The notes beneath the pieces are model-generated. The model did no database searches and was not told the origin of the DNA. It saw only the letters and a list, made by a program, of their open reading frames with translations. Source: UBA11222 sp030652895 (GTDB lineage: Bacteria; Pseudomonadota; Alphaproteobacteria; UBA11222). From it: a stretch of DNA of 5,171 bases. Made by a program: the position numbers and the translations under genes. The stretch covers positions 1 through 5,171 of the forward strand of contig JBBQCS010000126.1 in NCBI GenBank assembly GCA_038318895.1, in the 5' to 3' direction. This document shows, piece after piece, positions 1-5,171 of this stretch (position 1 is the first letter of the stretch; the number at the start of each line of letters is the position of its first letter).

Positions 1-1835
1 ACGTCGCGCACGGCGCCGCGTGAGGCGCTGGTGGTCATGGCGGCGTAGGCGCGCAGGGCCTGGCTGACCTTGCGGGGGCGAACCTTTTCGGGTTTCCAGC
101 CATTGGCGTCCGCGTCCATGCGGGCGCGGCGCTGTTGTAGCTCCCCGGCGCTTACCGCCAGATTGATGCTGCGGTTGGGGATGTCGATGTCGACGGTGTC
201 GCCTTGCTGGATCAGGGCGATGGCCCCGCCTTCGGCGGCTTCGGGCGAGACATGGCCGATGGAAAGCCCTGACGTGCCGCCGGAGAAGCGCCCGTCGGTC
301 AGCAGGGCGCAGGCCTTGCCCAGCCCCTTGGCCTTGAGATAGCTGGTGGGATAGAGCATTTCCTGCATGCCGGGGCCGCCCTTGGGGCCTTCATAGCGGA
401 TCACCACCACGTCGCCGGGTTTGATAACGCCGGTCAGGATTTTGCTGCACGCCTCTTCCTGGCTTTCGCAGATCACGGCGGGGCCGGAAAATTTCAGAAT
501 TTCCTTATCAACGCCGGCGGTTTTCACAATGCAGCCTTCGGTGGCGATATTGCCGTACAGCACCGCCAGCCCGCCATCCTGGCTATAGGCGTTTTCGACG
601 GTGCGGATACAGCCGCCCGACCGGTCCACATCCAAGGTCGCGTAACGGCGGTTCTGGCTGAACGCCTCGGTGGTGCGCACGCCGCCAGGGGCCGCGCGGT
701 AGAATGTGTGCACCGCTTCGTCTTTGCTGCGCATCACGTCCCAGGTGTCCAGCGCCTCGCCAATACTGCGCGTATGCACGGTGGGCACATCGCGGTGAAT
801 GCGGCCCGCGCGGTCCAGTTCGCCCAGAATGGCCATGATGCCGCCCGCACGGTGCACGTCTTCCATATGATATTCCGGGGTCGACGGGGCGACCTTGCAG
901 ATGTGCGGGGTTTCGCGCGACAGCCGGTCAATATCCTTCATCGTGAAGTCAATCTCGCCTTCGTTGGCGATAGCGAGCAGGTGCAGCACGGTGTTGGTCG
1001 AGCCACCCATGGCAATATCCAGGGTCATTGCGTTTTCGAAACTTTTAAAATTTGCGATATTGCGAGGCAGGGCGCTTTCGTCATCCTGCTGGTAATAGCG
1101 CTTGCACAATTCCACTGCTGTGCGCCCGGCGCGCAGGAACAGTTCGCGGCGGTCCGCGTGGGTGGCCAGCATACTGCCATTGCCCGGCAGGGCCAGGCCC
1201 AGCGCCTCGGCCAGACAGTTCATCGAATTGGCGGTGAACATGCCGGAACACGAGCCGCAGGTCGGGCAGGCGGAGCGTTCATATTTGTCCACCATTTCGT
1301 CAGAAACGCTATCGTCGGCGGCGCTAATCATCGGGTCGATCAGGTCGACCATCTTTGTGCTGCCGTCGTCCATGATAACCTTGCCCGCCTCCATCGGCCC
1401 GCCGGAAACGAACACAGCAGGAATGTTCAGCCGCATCGCCGCCATCAGCATGCCCGGCGTGATCTTGTCGCAATTGGAAATGCACACGATGGCGTCGGCG
1501 CAATGGCCGTTGACCATATATTCCACCGCATCGGCGATCACTTCGCGCGACGGCAGGGAATACAGCATGCCGTCATGGCCCATGGCGATGCCATCATCCA
1601 CCGCTATCGTATTGAATTCCTTGGCCACGCCGCCCACCGCCTCAATCTCGCGCGCCACCATCTGGCCCAGGTCTTTCAGATGCACATGACCGGGTACAAA
1701 TTGGGTAAAGCTGTTGGCTATGGCGATGATAGGCTTGCCAAAATCGCTGTCGGTCATACCGGTGGCGCGCCACAAAGCGCGGGCGCCCGCCATATTGCGT
1801 CCATGGGTGGAGGTCTTTGAGCGATAGGCCGGCAT
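1..1835 (-). CDS. ilvD: Dihydroxy-acid dehydratase (partial, C-terminal end missing)
   Basis: This cytosolic iron-sulphur enzyme dehydrates 2,3-dihydroxy-isovalerate and 2,3-dihydroxy-3-methylvalerate to the 2-keto acids, the penultimate step in valine and isoleucine synthesis. The protein starts MPAYRSKTSTHGRNMAGARA and follows E. coli IlvD almost residue for residue. Visible signatures are the VCISNCDKITPGM block (C122, K124), ERSACPTCGSCSGMF (C193, C196), the metal-binding DDG around D80-D81, and near the C-terminus the GPKGGPGMQEMLYPTS and TDGRFSGGTSG blocks. Residues 48-52 read PGHVH, as in the E. coli type, where the [2Fe-2S] plant/mycobacterial type has a cysteine. An oxygen-labile [4Fe-4S] cluster is therefore inferred. 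The ATG at 1835 has AGGGAG seven bases upstream. The frame stays open for 611 codons and leaves the window at GAVRD, which in the 616-residue E. coli enzyme lies about six residues from the end. No frameshift was seen in the stretches checked. Confidence 0.98.
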   Translation of the reverse strand, partial: MPAYRSKTSTHGRNMAGARALWRATGMTDSDFGKPIIAIANSFTQFVPGHVHLKDLGQMVAREIEAVGGVAKEFNTIAVDDGIAMGHDGMLYSLPSREVIADAVEYMVNGHCADAIVCISNCDKITPGMLMAAMRLNIPAVFVSGGPMEAGKVIMDDGSTKMVDLIDPMISAADDSVSDEMVDKYERSACPTCGSCSGMFTANSMNCLAEALGLALPGNGSMLATHADRRELFLRAGRTAVELCKRYYQQDDESALPRNIANFKSFENAMTLDIAMGGSTNTVLHLLAIANEGEIDFTMKDIDRLSRETPHICKVAPSTPEYHMEDVHRAGGIMAILGELDRAGRIHRDVPTVHTRSIGEALDTWDVMRSKDEAVHTFYRAAPGGVRTTEAFSQNRRYATLDVDRSGGCIRTVENAYSQDGGLAVLYGNIATEGCIVKTAGVDKEILKFSGPAVICESQEEACSKILTGVIKPGDVVVIRYEGPKGGPGMQEMLYPTSYLKAKGLGKACALLTDGRFSGGTSGLSIGHVSPEAAEGGAIALIQQGDTVDIDIPNRSINLAVSAGELQQRRARMDADANGWKPEKVRPRKVSQALRAYAAMTTSASRGAVRD

Positions 1836-1842
1836 GATCTTT

Positions 1843-1848
1843 CTCCCT
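1843..1848 (-). promoter_or_regulatory. Ribosome binding site of ilvD
   Basis: On the minus strand this reads AGGGAG, seven bases before the ATG at 1835-1833. It supports the chosen ilvD start, which also matches the conserved N-terminus of IlvD. Confidence 0.8.
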
Positions 1849-1863
1849 TTGCTGTTGCAAACG

Positions 1864-1892
1864 ATTCTACACCGTAAAATGAAGCGCGAAAA
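1864..1892 (-). promoter_or_regulatory. Candidate sigma-70-type promoter of ilvD
   Basis: On the minus strand a -10-like TAGAAT (1869-1864, five of six consensus bases) is preceded, after a 17-base spacer, by a weak -35 TTTTCG (1892-1887, three of six). The predicted start near 1857 would give a leader of about 20 bases. That is too short for a leader-peptide attenuator. A GANTC site (1863-1867) overlaps the -10, and a 6-bp inverted repeat CGCGAA/TTCGCG (1885-1890 and 1899-1904) overlaps the -35. The -35 is poor, so this is a candidate only. Confidence 0.35.
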
Positions 1893-1910
1893 GGGTTGTT
1901 CGCGTGCATA

Positions 1911-1935
1911 GGCGCCAAAGCGGTGGCGTTTTTTT
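1911..1935 (+). terminator. Terminator-like hairpin with T run, no obvious gene upstream
   Basis: CGCCA (1913-1917) pairs with TGGCG (1924-1928) around a six-base loop. Two possible G-U pairs (1911-1912 with 1929-1930) extend the stem, and seven Ts cover 1929-1935. This is the form of a rho-independent terminator for plus-strand transcripts. No plus-strand gene lies upstream, because ilvD is on the other strand. It could end antisense transcripts leaving ilvD or a short RNA, or it may be chance. The perfectly paired stem is only five bases long. Confidence 0.4.
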
Positions 1936-2048
1936 GGGGAACCTTTCTGCAAATCTTATCCCTGTAAGCATCTATAACGTGGCCAATCGATGGGGCGTCG
2001 GTCTAATTACCTGTGCTGTCAAAATTGAAACGACTGAATTGCCGAAAA

Positions 2049-2063
2049 TTAACAAAGCTTTAA
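2049..2063 (+). promoter_or_regulatory. CtrA-type binding box TTAA-N7-TTAA
   Basis: The sequence has TTAA (2049-2052), seven bases CAAAGCT, then TTAA (2060-2063). This is the exact full consensus for the alphaproteobacterial response regulator CtrA. A third TTAA follows at 2066-2069. The box ends 86 bases before the GTG start of the 173-residue gene. A weak -10-like TTTGAT (2078-2083) lies where a promoter with CtrA over its -35 region would place it. The site could instead be a chance product of AT-rich DNA, and it has no regulatory meaning if the host lacks CtrA. Confidence 0.5.
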
Positions 2064-2139
2064 TATTAATTGTGCACTTTGATCCAAGGTGAAGTGTGGG
2101 GATTTGTGCCTAGATTAATATCAGCAGGCGTAAGCGTCC

Positions 2140-2143
2140 GGAG
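2140..2143 (+). promoter_or_regulatory. Ribosome binding site deciding the GTG start at 2150
   Basis: GGAG lies six bases before the GTG at 2150. An in-frame TAA (2147-2149) directly precedes that GTG, so no longer form is possible. The first in-frame ATG is far downstream at codon 51. Together these settle the unusual start. Confidence 0.7.
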
Positions 2144-2149
2144 CAATAA

Positions 2150-2671
2150 GTGGCAGCAAGCAACAATATCAAAGTCCTCAAGGACGCCGGTGAAGCGATT
2201 GAATCGTATGAACATTTCAGTAGTCTTGTTCAAGGAAGCAATATCAACGCCCGAACCTTGCTTGCGACAGACTATCTTAATCATTTCAATGAGATAATAA
2301 TGCTTATTGATATGATTTCTGATATGCCGGAATGTATCGAGGATGTAGCGGCATGGGCGCCCAAAAGCTATCAGGACCATTTTCGGGATAGCGGCTTTTC
2401 AGACAAGGATTTAGCCGTTGCAGCCTATGATCATGTCCCGGTAGTCTACCGTGGACCGTTTGAGCGTATAATTTCGCACTTGGACTCACTGATGTTGCAG
2501 GTGGCGACCCGGCTTACTGAGGCTGCGGCAAAAGAGGATCAGGAGGGAATTGCCGCCGCGGCCCTGTTCGTGCCCGAGTTGCGCCTGCTGGTTGAGAAAG
2601 CCGGTGGCGTAATCAATGGTGAAAGTGCGGGCCACGACCAGGCAGATATTGACGCTGTTCTGAACGCTTAG
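2150..2671 (+). CDS. Acidic 173-residue protein of unknown family with FliM-like C-terminal peptide
   Basis: I do not recognise the family. The protein starts at GTG with a GGAG ribosome site and an in-frame stop immediately before it. It has no signal peptide or membrane segment and looks mostly helical and cytosolic. It is strongly acidic (28 Asp/Glu against 12 Lys/Arg), with one Trp (W69) and one Cys (C62). A central block, roughly residues 39-110, looks like the conserved core (DYLNHFNEII at 41-50, DMPECIEDVAAW at 58-69, then PKSYQDHF and PVVYRGPFERI). A low-complexity, probably flexible stretch follows from about 152. The last eleven residues, DQADIDAVLNA (163-173), closely match the SQAEIDALLNG segment of the E. 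coli FliM N-terminal peptide that binds phospho-CheY; the CheZ C-terminal tail is of similar type. With the CtrA-type box upstream, a motility or chemotaxis role is inferred, not shown. The methyltransferase gene follows after 74 bases without a terminator. Confidence 0.9.
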   Translation: MAASNNIKVLKDAGEAIESYEHFSSLVQGSNINARTLLATDYLNHFNEIIMLIDMISDMPECIEDVAAWAPKSYQDHFRDSGFSDKDLAVAAYDHVPVVYRGPFERIISHLDSLMLQVATRLTEAAAKEDQEGIAAAALFVPELRLLVEKAGGVINGESAGHDQADIDAVLNA

Positions 2672-2733
2672 TCCTTGCCCTGACAGCCGCCGTAATCCTA
2701 CCATCGTTCGGGAACGAGTATGGTCATCCCAGC

Positions 2734-2738
2734 AAAGG
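2734..2738 (+). promoter_or_regulatory. Ribosome binding site of the methyltransferase gene
   Basis: AAAGG lies seven bases before the ATG at 2746. A closer GGA (2741-2743) is only two bases away and less suitable. An ATG at 2720 is out of frame and soon reaches a stop, so it is not the start. Confidence 0.55.
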
Positions 2739-2745
2739 CAGGAAA

Positions 2746-3798
2746 ATGGATCCGAAAACCCCCGAATATGTGAAGAAAGTTGTAATGGACGCCGCCGGTA
2801 TGGTGTCTATCCGGCTGTGCGCTATTGGCAACGAACTCGGTTTGTTTGCGGATCTGGCAAGTAAGGGGCCAGCCACCAGCGACGAACTGGCCGGCCGCCT
2901 AGGCTTGAATGAGCGTTATGTCCGGGAGTGGATATATGCAATGTCTGCGGCAGGTTATCTGGAGTTTGATAAGCAAAGCCGCAAGGTGACTTTGCCTGAC
3001 GCCCTTATCCCGGTGCTGGTGGAAGAAGGCGGTCCGCTTTATCAGGGTGGTCTGTTCAAAATGTTCACTGGCCTGATGCAACCTTTCAATGAACTTGTTA
3101 AAGCTTTTCGCGAAGGCGGTGGTATAAGTTACGACACCTACGATGGAATTTTCTGGGAAGGGCTGGAGAGTAACTCCTGTGTCCGTTATAAGAACTTCCT
3201 CGTCAGCCAGTGGTTGCCGGAAATGCCGGACGTGCAGGCCAAGCTGGAACAGGGCGCAAGCTTTGCCGATTTCGGCTGCGGCGCGGGGCGCTCCACCGTT
3301 GAATTGGCGAAAGCGTTTCCCAACGCCAAATTTTTCGGTTTTGACCTGTTTGCGCCGAATATTGAAAAGGCCCGGGCCAATGCGAAAGAGGCAGGGGTCG
3401 AGGACCGGGTGGACTTTCGCGTTCACGATATCAGCAAGGGCGTGCCGGATAAATTTGACATTGTGGCGACCTTCGACCTGATCCACGATATGGCCGACCC
3501 CAAGGGCGGGTTGCGCGCACTGCGCCAGGCGGTCAAGGACGATGGCATTTATGTGCTGATGGATGTGGCGTGCGAGGATGACCCGGCCGATAATCAGGGG
3601 CCGATGGCGGTGTTCAAATATGGCGCCAGCCTGCATTTTTGCATGACGACATCGCTCGGGCAGGGCGGCATGGGGCTTGGAACCGTGGGCCTGCCGGAGG
3701 TGCGGGTTAAGGAATTTTGCAAGGAAGCCGGGTTCAGTTCGGTGCGGCGCCTGCCAATAGAACATCCGCTTAATGTTTTGTATGAAATTCGGCCCTGA
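2746..3798 (+). CDS. Class I SAM-dependent methyltransferase with N-terminal winged helix (Rv2258c-like)
   Basis: This 350-residue protein probably transfers a methyl group from S-adenosylmethionine to an unknown, probably small, substrate in the cytosol. Residues about 15-90 form a winged-helix domain (TSDELAGRLGLNERYVREWI, then AAGYLEFD), which in this family usually serves dimerisation and substrate contact rather than DNA binding. The Rossmann-type catalytic domain has motif I DFGCGAG (175-181), the ribose-binding acid D200 in FFGFDLF, HDI with D228 as the likely adenine-side acid, and motif IV FDIVATFDLIHD (237-248). Near the C-terminus, HFCMTTSLGQGGMGLGTVG (297-315) resembles the stretch typical of Rv2258c-like methyltransferases. 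The SAM site looks intact. It could share a transcript with the gene before it (74-base gap). Its stop codon overlaps the -35 of the next gene's promoter. The substrate cannot be told from the sequence. Confidence 0.92.
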   Translation: MDPKTPEYVKKVVMDAAGMVSIRLCAIGNELGLFADLASKGPATSDELAGRLGLNERYVREWIYAMSAAGYLEFDKQSRKVTLPDALIPVLVEEGGPLYQGGLFKMFTGLMQPFNELVKAFREGGGISYDTYDGIFWEGLESNSCVRYKNFLVSQWLPEMPDVQAKLEQGASFADFGCGAGRSTVELAKAFPNAKFFGFDLFAPNIEKARANAKEAGVEDRVDFRVHDISKGVPDKFDIVATFDLIHDMADPKGGLRALRQAVKDDGIYVLMDVACEDDPADNQGPMAVFKYGASLHFCMTTSLGQGGMGLGTVGLPEVRVKEFCKEAGFSSVRRLPIEHPLNVLYEIRP

Positions 3799-3823
3799 CA
3801 AACCGGATTTTTCGGCCTATAAC
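3795..3823 (+). promoter_or_regulatory. Strong candidate sigma-70 promoter for the DAHP synthase gene
   Basis: CTGACA (3795-3800) and TATAAC (3818-3823) each match the consensus at five of six positions and are separated by exactly 17 bases. The -35 overlaps the methyltransferase stop codon (3796-3798). Transcription would start near 3830-3832, giving a leader of about 20 bases. The predicted start falls in the 5' arm of the hairpin described next. Confidence 0.6.
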
Positions 3824-3848
3824 CACCTGCTAAAATAAATAGCAGGTG
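3824..3848 (+). promoter_or_regulatory. Perfect 9-bp inverted repeat covering the DAHP synthase ribosome binding site
   Basis: CACCTGCTA (3824-3832) and TAGCAGGTG (3840-3848) are exact reverse complements around the seven-base loop AAATAAA. The 3' arm contains AGG (3844-3846), the Shine-Dalgarno core six bases before the ATG at 3853. In an RNA carrying both arms the ribosome site would be paired. There is no T run on either strand, so it is not an intrinsic terminator. As DNA it could also be an operator for a dimeric repressor just downstream of the -10. Confidence 0.65.
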
Positions 3849-3852
3849 CGTG

Positions 3853-5171
3853 ATGAGTGATAATTGGACCCCGCAAGGCTGGCGTAGTAAACCTGCGGTA
3901 CAGATGCCGAACTATCCTGACCCCAAGGCGCTAGCCGGGGTGGAGGAACAGTTGCGTGCGCATCCCCCGCTGGTGTTTGCCGGAGAAGCCCGCAGTCTGA
4001 AAGCAGATCTGGCGGCAGTGTCGCGTGGAGAGGCGTTCTTGCTGCAGGGCGGTGACTGCGCCGAAAGCTTTGCGGAATTCAGGGCCGACAATATTCGCGA
4101 TATGTTCCGTGTTCTGCTGCAAATGGCGGTGGTGCTGACCTATGGCGCCAAATGTCCCGTGGTCAAGCTTGGCCGTATGGCCGGCCAGTTCGCAAAGCCG
4201 CGCTCTGCCGATATGGAAACTGTGGGTGGCGCGGAATTGCCCAGCTACCGCGGCGACATCATCAATGGCATGGATTTTGAGACGAAGGTCCGCGTTCCGG
4301 ATCCGGAACGAATGCTGAAAGCCTATGGTCAGGCGGCGGCGACGCTGAATTTATTACGCGCCTTTGCCGGTGGCGGTTACGCGGACTTGCACCATGTGCA
4401 CCGCTGGAATTTGGGCTTTGTCGCCGACAGTCCGGCCAGCGAGCGCTATCAGCATATCGCTGAGCAGATTTCCGAAGCGCTGGATTTCATGGAAGCCTGC
4501 GGCGTCGGACCAAGTTCGGTCGCGAGCCTGCGCACTGTGAACTTCTACACCAGCCACGAGGCGCTGCTGCTGCCATATGAAGAAGCGCTAACCCGCGTCG
4601 ATTCCACGTCTGGCGACTGGTATGACACGTCGGCGCATCAGTTATGGATTGGCGACCGCACCCGCCAGCCCGACGGCGCCCATGTGGAGTTCTGCCGCGG
4701 GATCAAAAACCCGTTGGGCGTGAAATGCGGCCCCAGCCTGACGCCGGAAGAGCTGATCCGTCTGATAGACGCACTCAATCCAACCAACGAAGCTGGGCGG
4801 CTGACCCTGATCTGCCGTTTTGGCGCAGGCAATGTGGAAAAGCATCTGCCCAAACTGATCCGCGCCGTGACCCGCGAAGGGCGCAACGTGATCTGGTCGT
4901 GCGACCCCATGCACGGCAATACCGTGAAAGCCGAGAACGGCTACAAGACACGGCCCTTTGATCGCATCCTGTCCGAGACACGGCAGTTCTTCTCCGTGCA
5001 TCAGGCGGAAGGCAGTTATGCGGGCGGGGTGCATTTCGAGATGACCGGCCAGAACGTAACAGAGTGCACCGGGGGCGCGCACGCCATTACCGAAGCCGAT
5101 CTGATGGACCGCTATCACACCCATTGCGACCCGCGCCTCAACGCCAATCAGGCGCTGGAACTGGCGTTCAT
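3853..5171 (+). CDS. aroG: Class-II 3-deoxy-7-phosphoheptulonate (DAHP) synthase, partial at the 3' end
   Basis: This enzyme condenses phosphoenolpyruvate with erythrose 4-phosphate to DAHP, the first step of the shikimate pathway to aromatic amino acids. The plant/mycobacterial class-II family is evident throughout: FLLQGGDCAESF (62-73), VVKLGRMAGQFAKPRS (103-118), LPSYRGDIING, DLHHVHRWNLGF, CRGIKNPLGVKCGP and WSCDPMHGNT (348-357). All four metal ligands known from the M. tuberculosis enzyme are present at matching spacing: C69, H354, E396 and D426, with R108 as a substrate-site arginine. The N-terminus is about 18 residues shorter than the mycobacterial protein, so part of that enzyme's N-terminal allosteric region is absent. 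The ATG at 3853 follows AGG by six bases. A GTG just before it is in frame but too close to the ribosome site. The frame is open to the edge after 439 codons (last residues ALELAF). Roughly 15-25 residues are probably missing. The symbol is used loosely, since class-II enzymes are named aroG, aroF or aroH in different genomes. Confidence 0.97.
   Translation, partial: MSDNWTPQGWRSKPAVQMPNYPDPKALAGVEEQLRAHPPLVFAGEARSLKADLAAVSRGEAFLLQGGDCAESFAEFRADNIRDMFRVLLQMAVVLTYGAKCPVVKLGRMAGQFAKPRSADMETVGGAELPSYRGDIINGMDFETKVRVPDPERMLKAYGQAAATLNLLRAFAGGGYADLHHVHRWNLGFVADSPASERYQHIAEQISEALDFMEACGVGPSSVASLRTVNFYTSHEALLLPYEEALTRVDSTSGDWYDTSAHQLWIGDRTRQPDGAHVEFCRGIKNPLGVKCGPSLTPEELIRLIDALNPTNEAGRLTLICRFGAGNVEKHLPKLIRAVTREGRNVIWSCDPMHGNTVKAENGYKTRPFDRILSETRQFFSVHQAEGSYAGGVHFEMTGQNVTECTGGAHAITEADLMDRYHTHCDPRLNANQALELAF

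Larger units (their letters stand above)
1836..2149. other. Divergent intergenic region between ilvD and the 173-residue gene
   Basis: These 314 bases contain no convincing coding sequence on either strand. The ilvD side holds the ilvD ribosome site and a candidate promoter. The middle (1911-1935) holds a hairpin plus T run on the plus strand. The right-hand part, roughly 2020-2120, is strongly AT-rich and contains the TTAA-N7-TTAA box and a 10-bp palindrome TTAATATTAA (2060-2069). A perfect minus-strand TTGACA (2022-2017) has no acceptable -10 at 16-18 bases. No tRNA or recognisable riboswitch was seen. Confidence 0.7.

Noticed and set aside
708..1820. Long plus-strand open frame of 370 codons, and shorter ones, across ilvD
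   Set aside because: They lie antisense to a clear, intact ilvD. Their composition (many His, Arg, Ala, Val) is what a GC-rich gene gives in shadow frames, and no recognisable domain is present.
1835..1909. Short minus-strand frame starting at 1909, as a possible ilv leader peptide
   Set aside because: It is not rich in Ile, Val or Leu codons, has no terminator/antiterminator structure after it, and the likely promoter lies within it.
2017..2022. Perfect minus-strand TTGACA as an ilvD -35
   Set aside because: At 16-18 bases downstream the sequence is GC-rich with no -10-like hexamer, and it lies about 180 bases from the ilvD start.
2677..2685. GCCCTGACA, repeated exactly at 3792-3800, as a shared regulatory element or promoter for the methyltransferase
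   Set aside because: The first copy has no -10 at suitable spacing. A single shared 9-mer in a 5-kb window is weak evidence. Only the second copy fits a promoter.
2705..2716. Small inverted repeat CGTT-CGGG-AACG between the unknown gene and the methyltransferase, as a terminator
   Set aside because: The stem is only four to five bases and no T run follows, so it would not terminate transcription.
2899..3801. Minus-strand open frame of 300 codons across the methyltransferase
   Set aside because: It is the antisense shadow of a methyltransferase whose motifs are all intact on the plus strand, and no plausible domain is seen.
3824..3848. The 9-bp hairpin before the DAHP synthase as an intrinsic terminator of the methyltransferase
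   Set aside because: No T run follows on either strand, and the 3' arm runs straight into the ribosome binding site and start codon.

Overview
The window looks like a chromosomal stretch from an alphaproteobacterium. The clues are a class-II (plant-type) DAHP synthase with alphaproteobacterial-looking sequence, an E. coli-type IlvD, a full CtrA-type TTAA-N7-TTAA box and a GANTC site in an intergenic promoter region. The genus cannot be fixed from the sequence. The two amino-acid biosynthesis genes at the ends are GC-rich. The intergenic region around 1860-2150 and the small gene after it are clearly more AT-rich.

Layout: (1) 1-1835, minus strand: ilvD (dihydroxy-acid dehydratase), nearly complete, losing only its last few residues at the window edge. 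(2) 1836-2149: a 314-base divergent intergenic region with a likely ilvD promoter, a plus-strand terminator-like hairpin with a T run, and a CtrA-type box facing the next gene. (3) 2150-2671, plus: a 173-residue acidic protein of unrecognised family. Its last residues closely resemble the CheY-docking peptide of FliM. (4) 2746-3798, plus: a two-domain SAM-dependent methyltransferase with an N-terminal winged helix, of the Rv2258c-like type. (5) 3853-5171, plus: class-II DAHP synthase (aroG/aroF type), cut by the window edge shortly before its C-terminus.

How they relate: ilvD (branched-chain amino acids) is transcribed away from the rest. The three plus-strand genes are co-directional and no terminator is visible between them, so readthrough into the DAHP synthase is plausible. 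The DAHP synthase also has a good promoter of its own, overlapping the methyltransferase stop codon. A perfect 9-bp hairpin lies across its predicted transcription start and Shine-Dalgarno site. Long readthrough transcripts would therefore hide the ribosome binding site, while transcripts from the local promoter would not.

The most interesting lead is the small unknown gene. A CtrA-type box upstream and a FliM/CheZ-like C-terminal peptide independently suggest a motility or chemotaxis role. No complete new defence or mobile system, CRISPR array, RNA gene or insertion sequence is visible.
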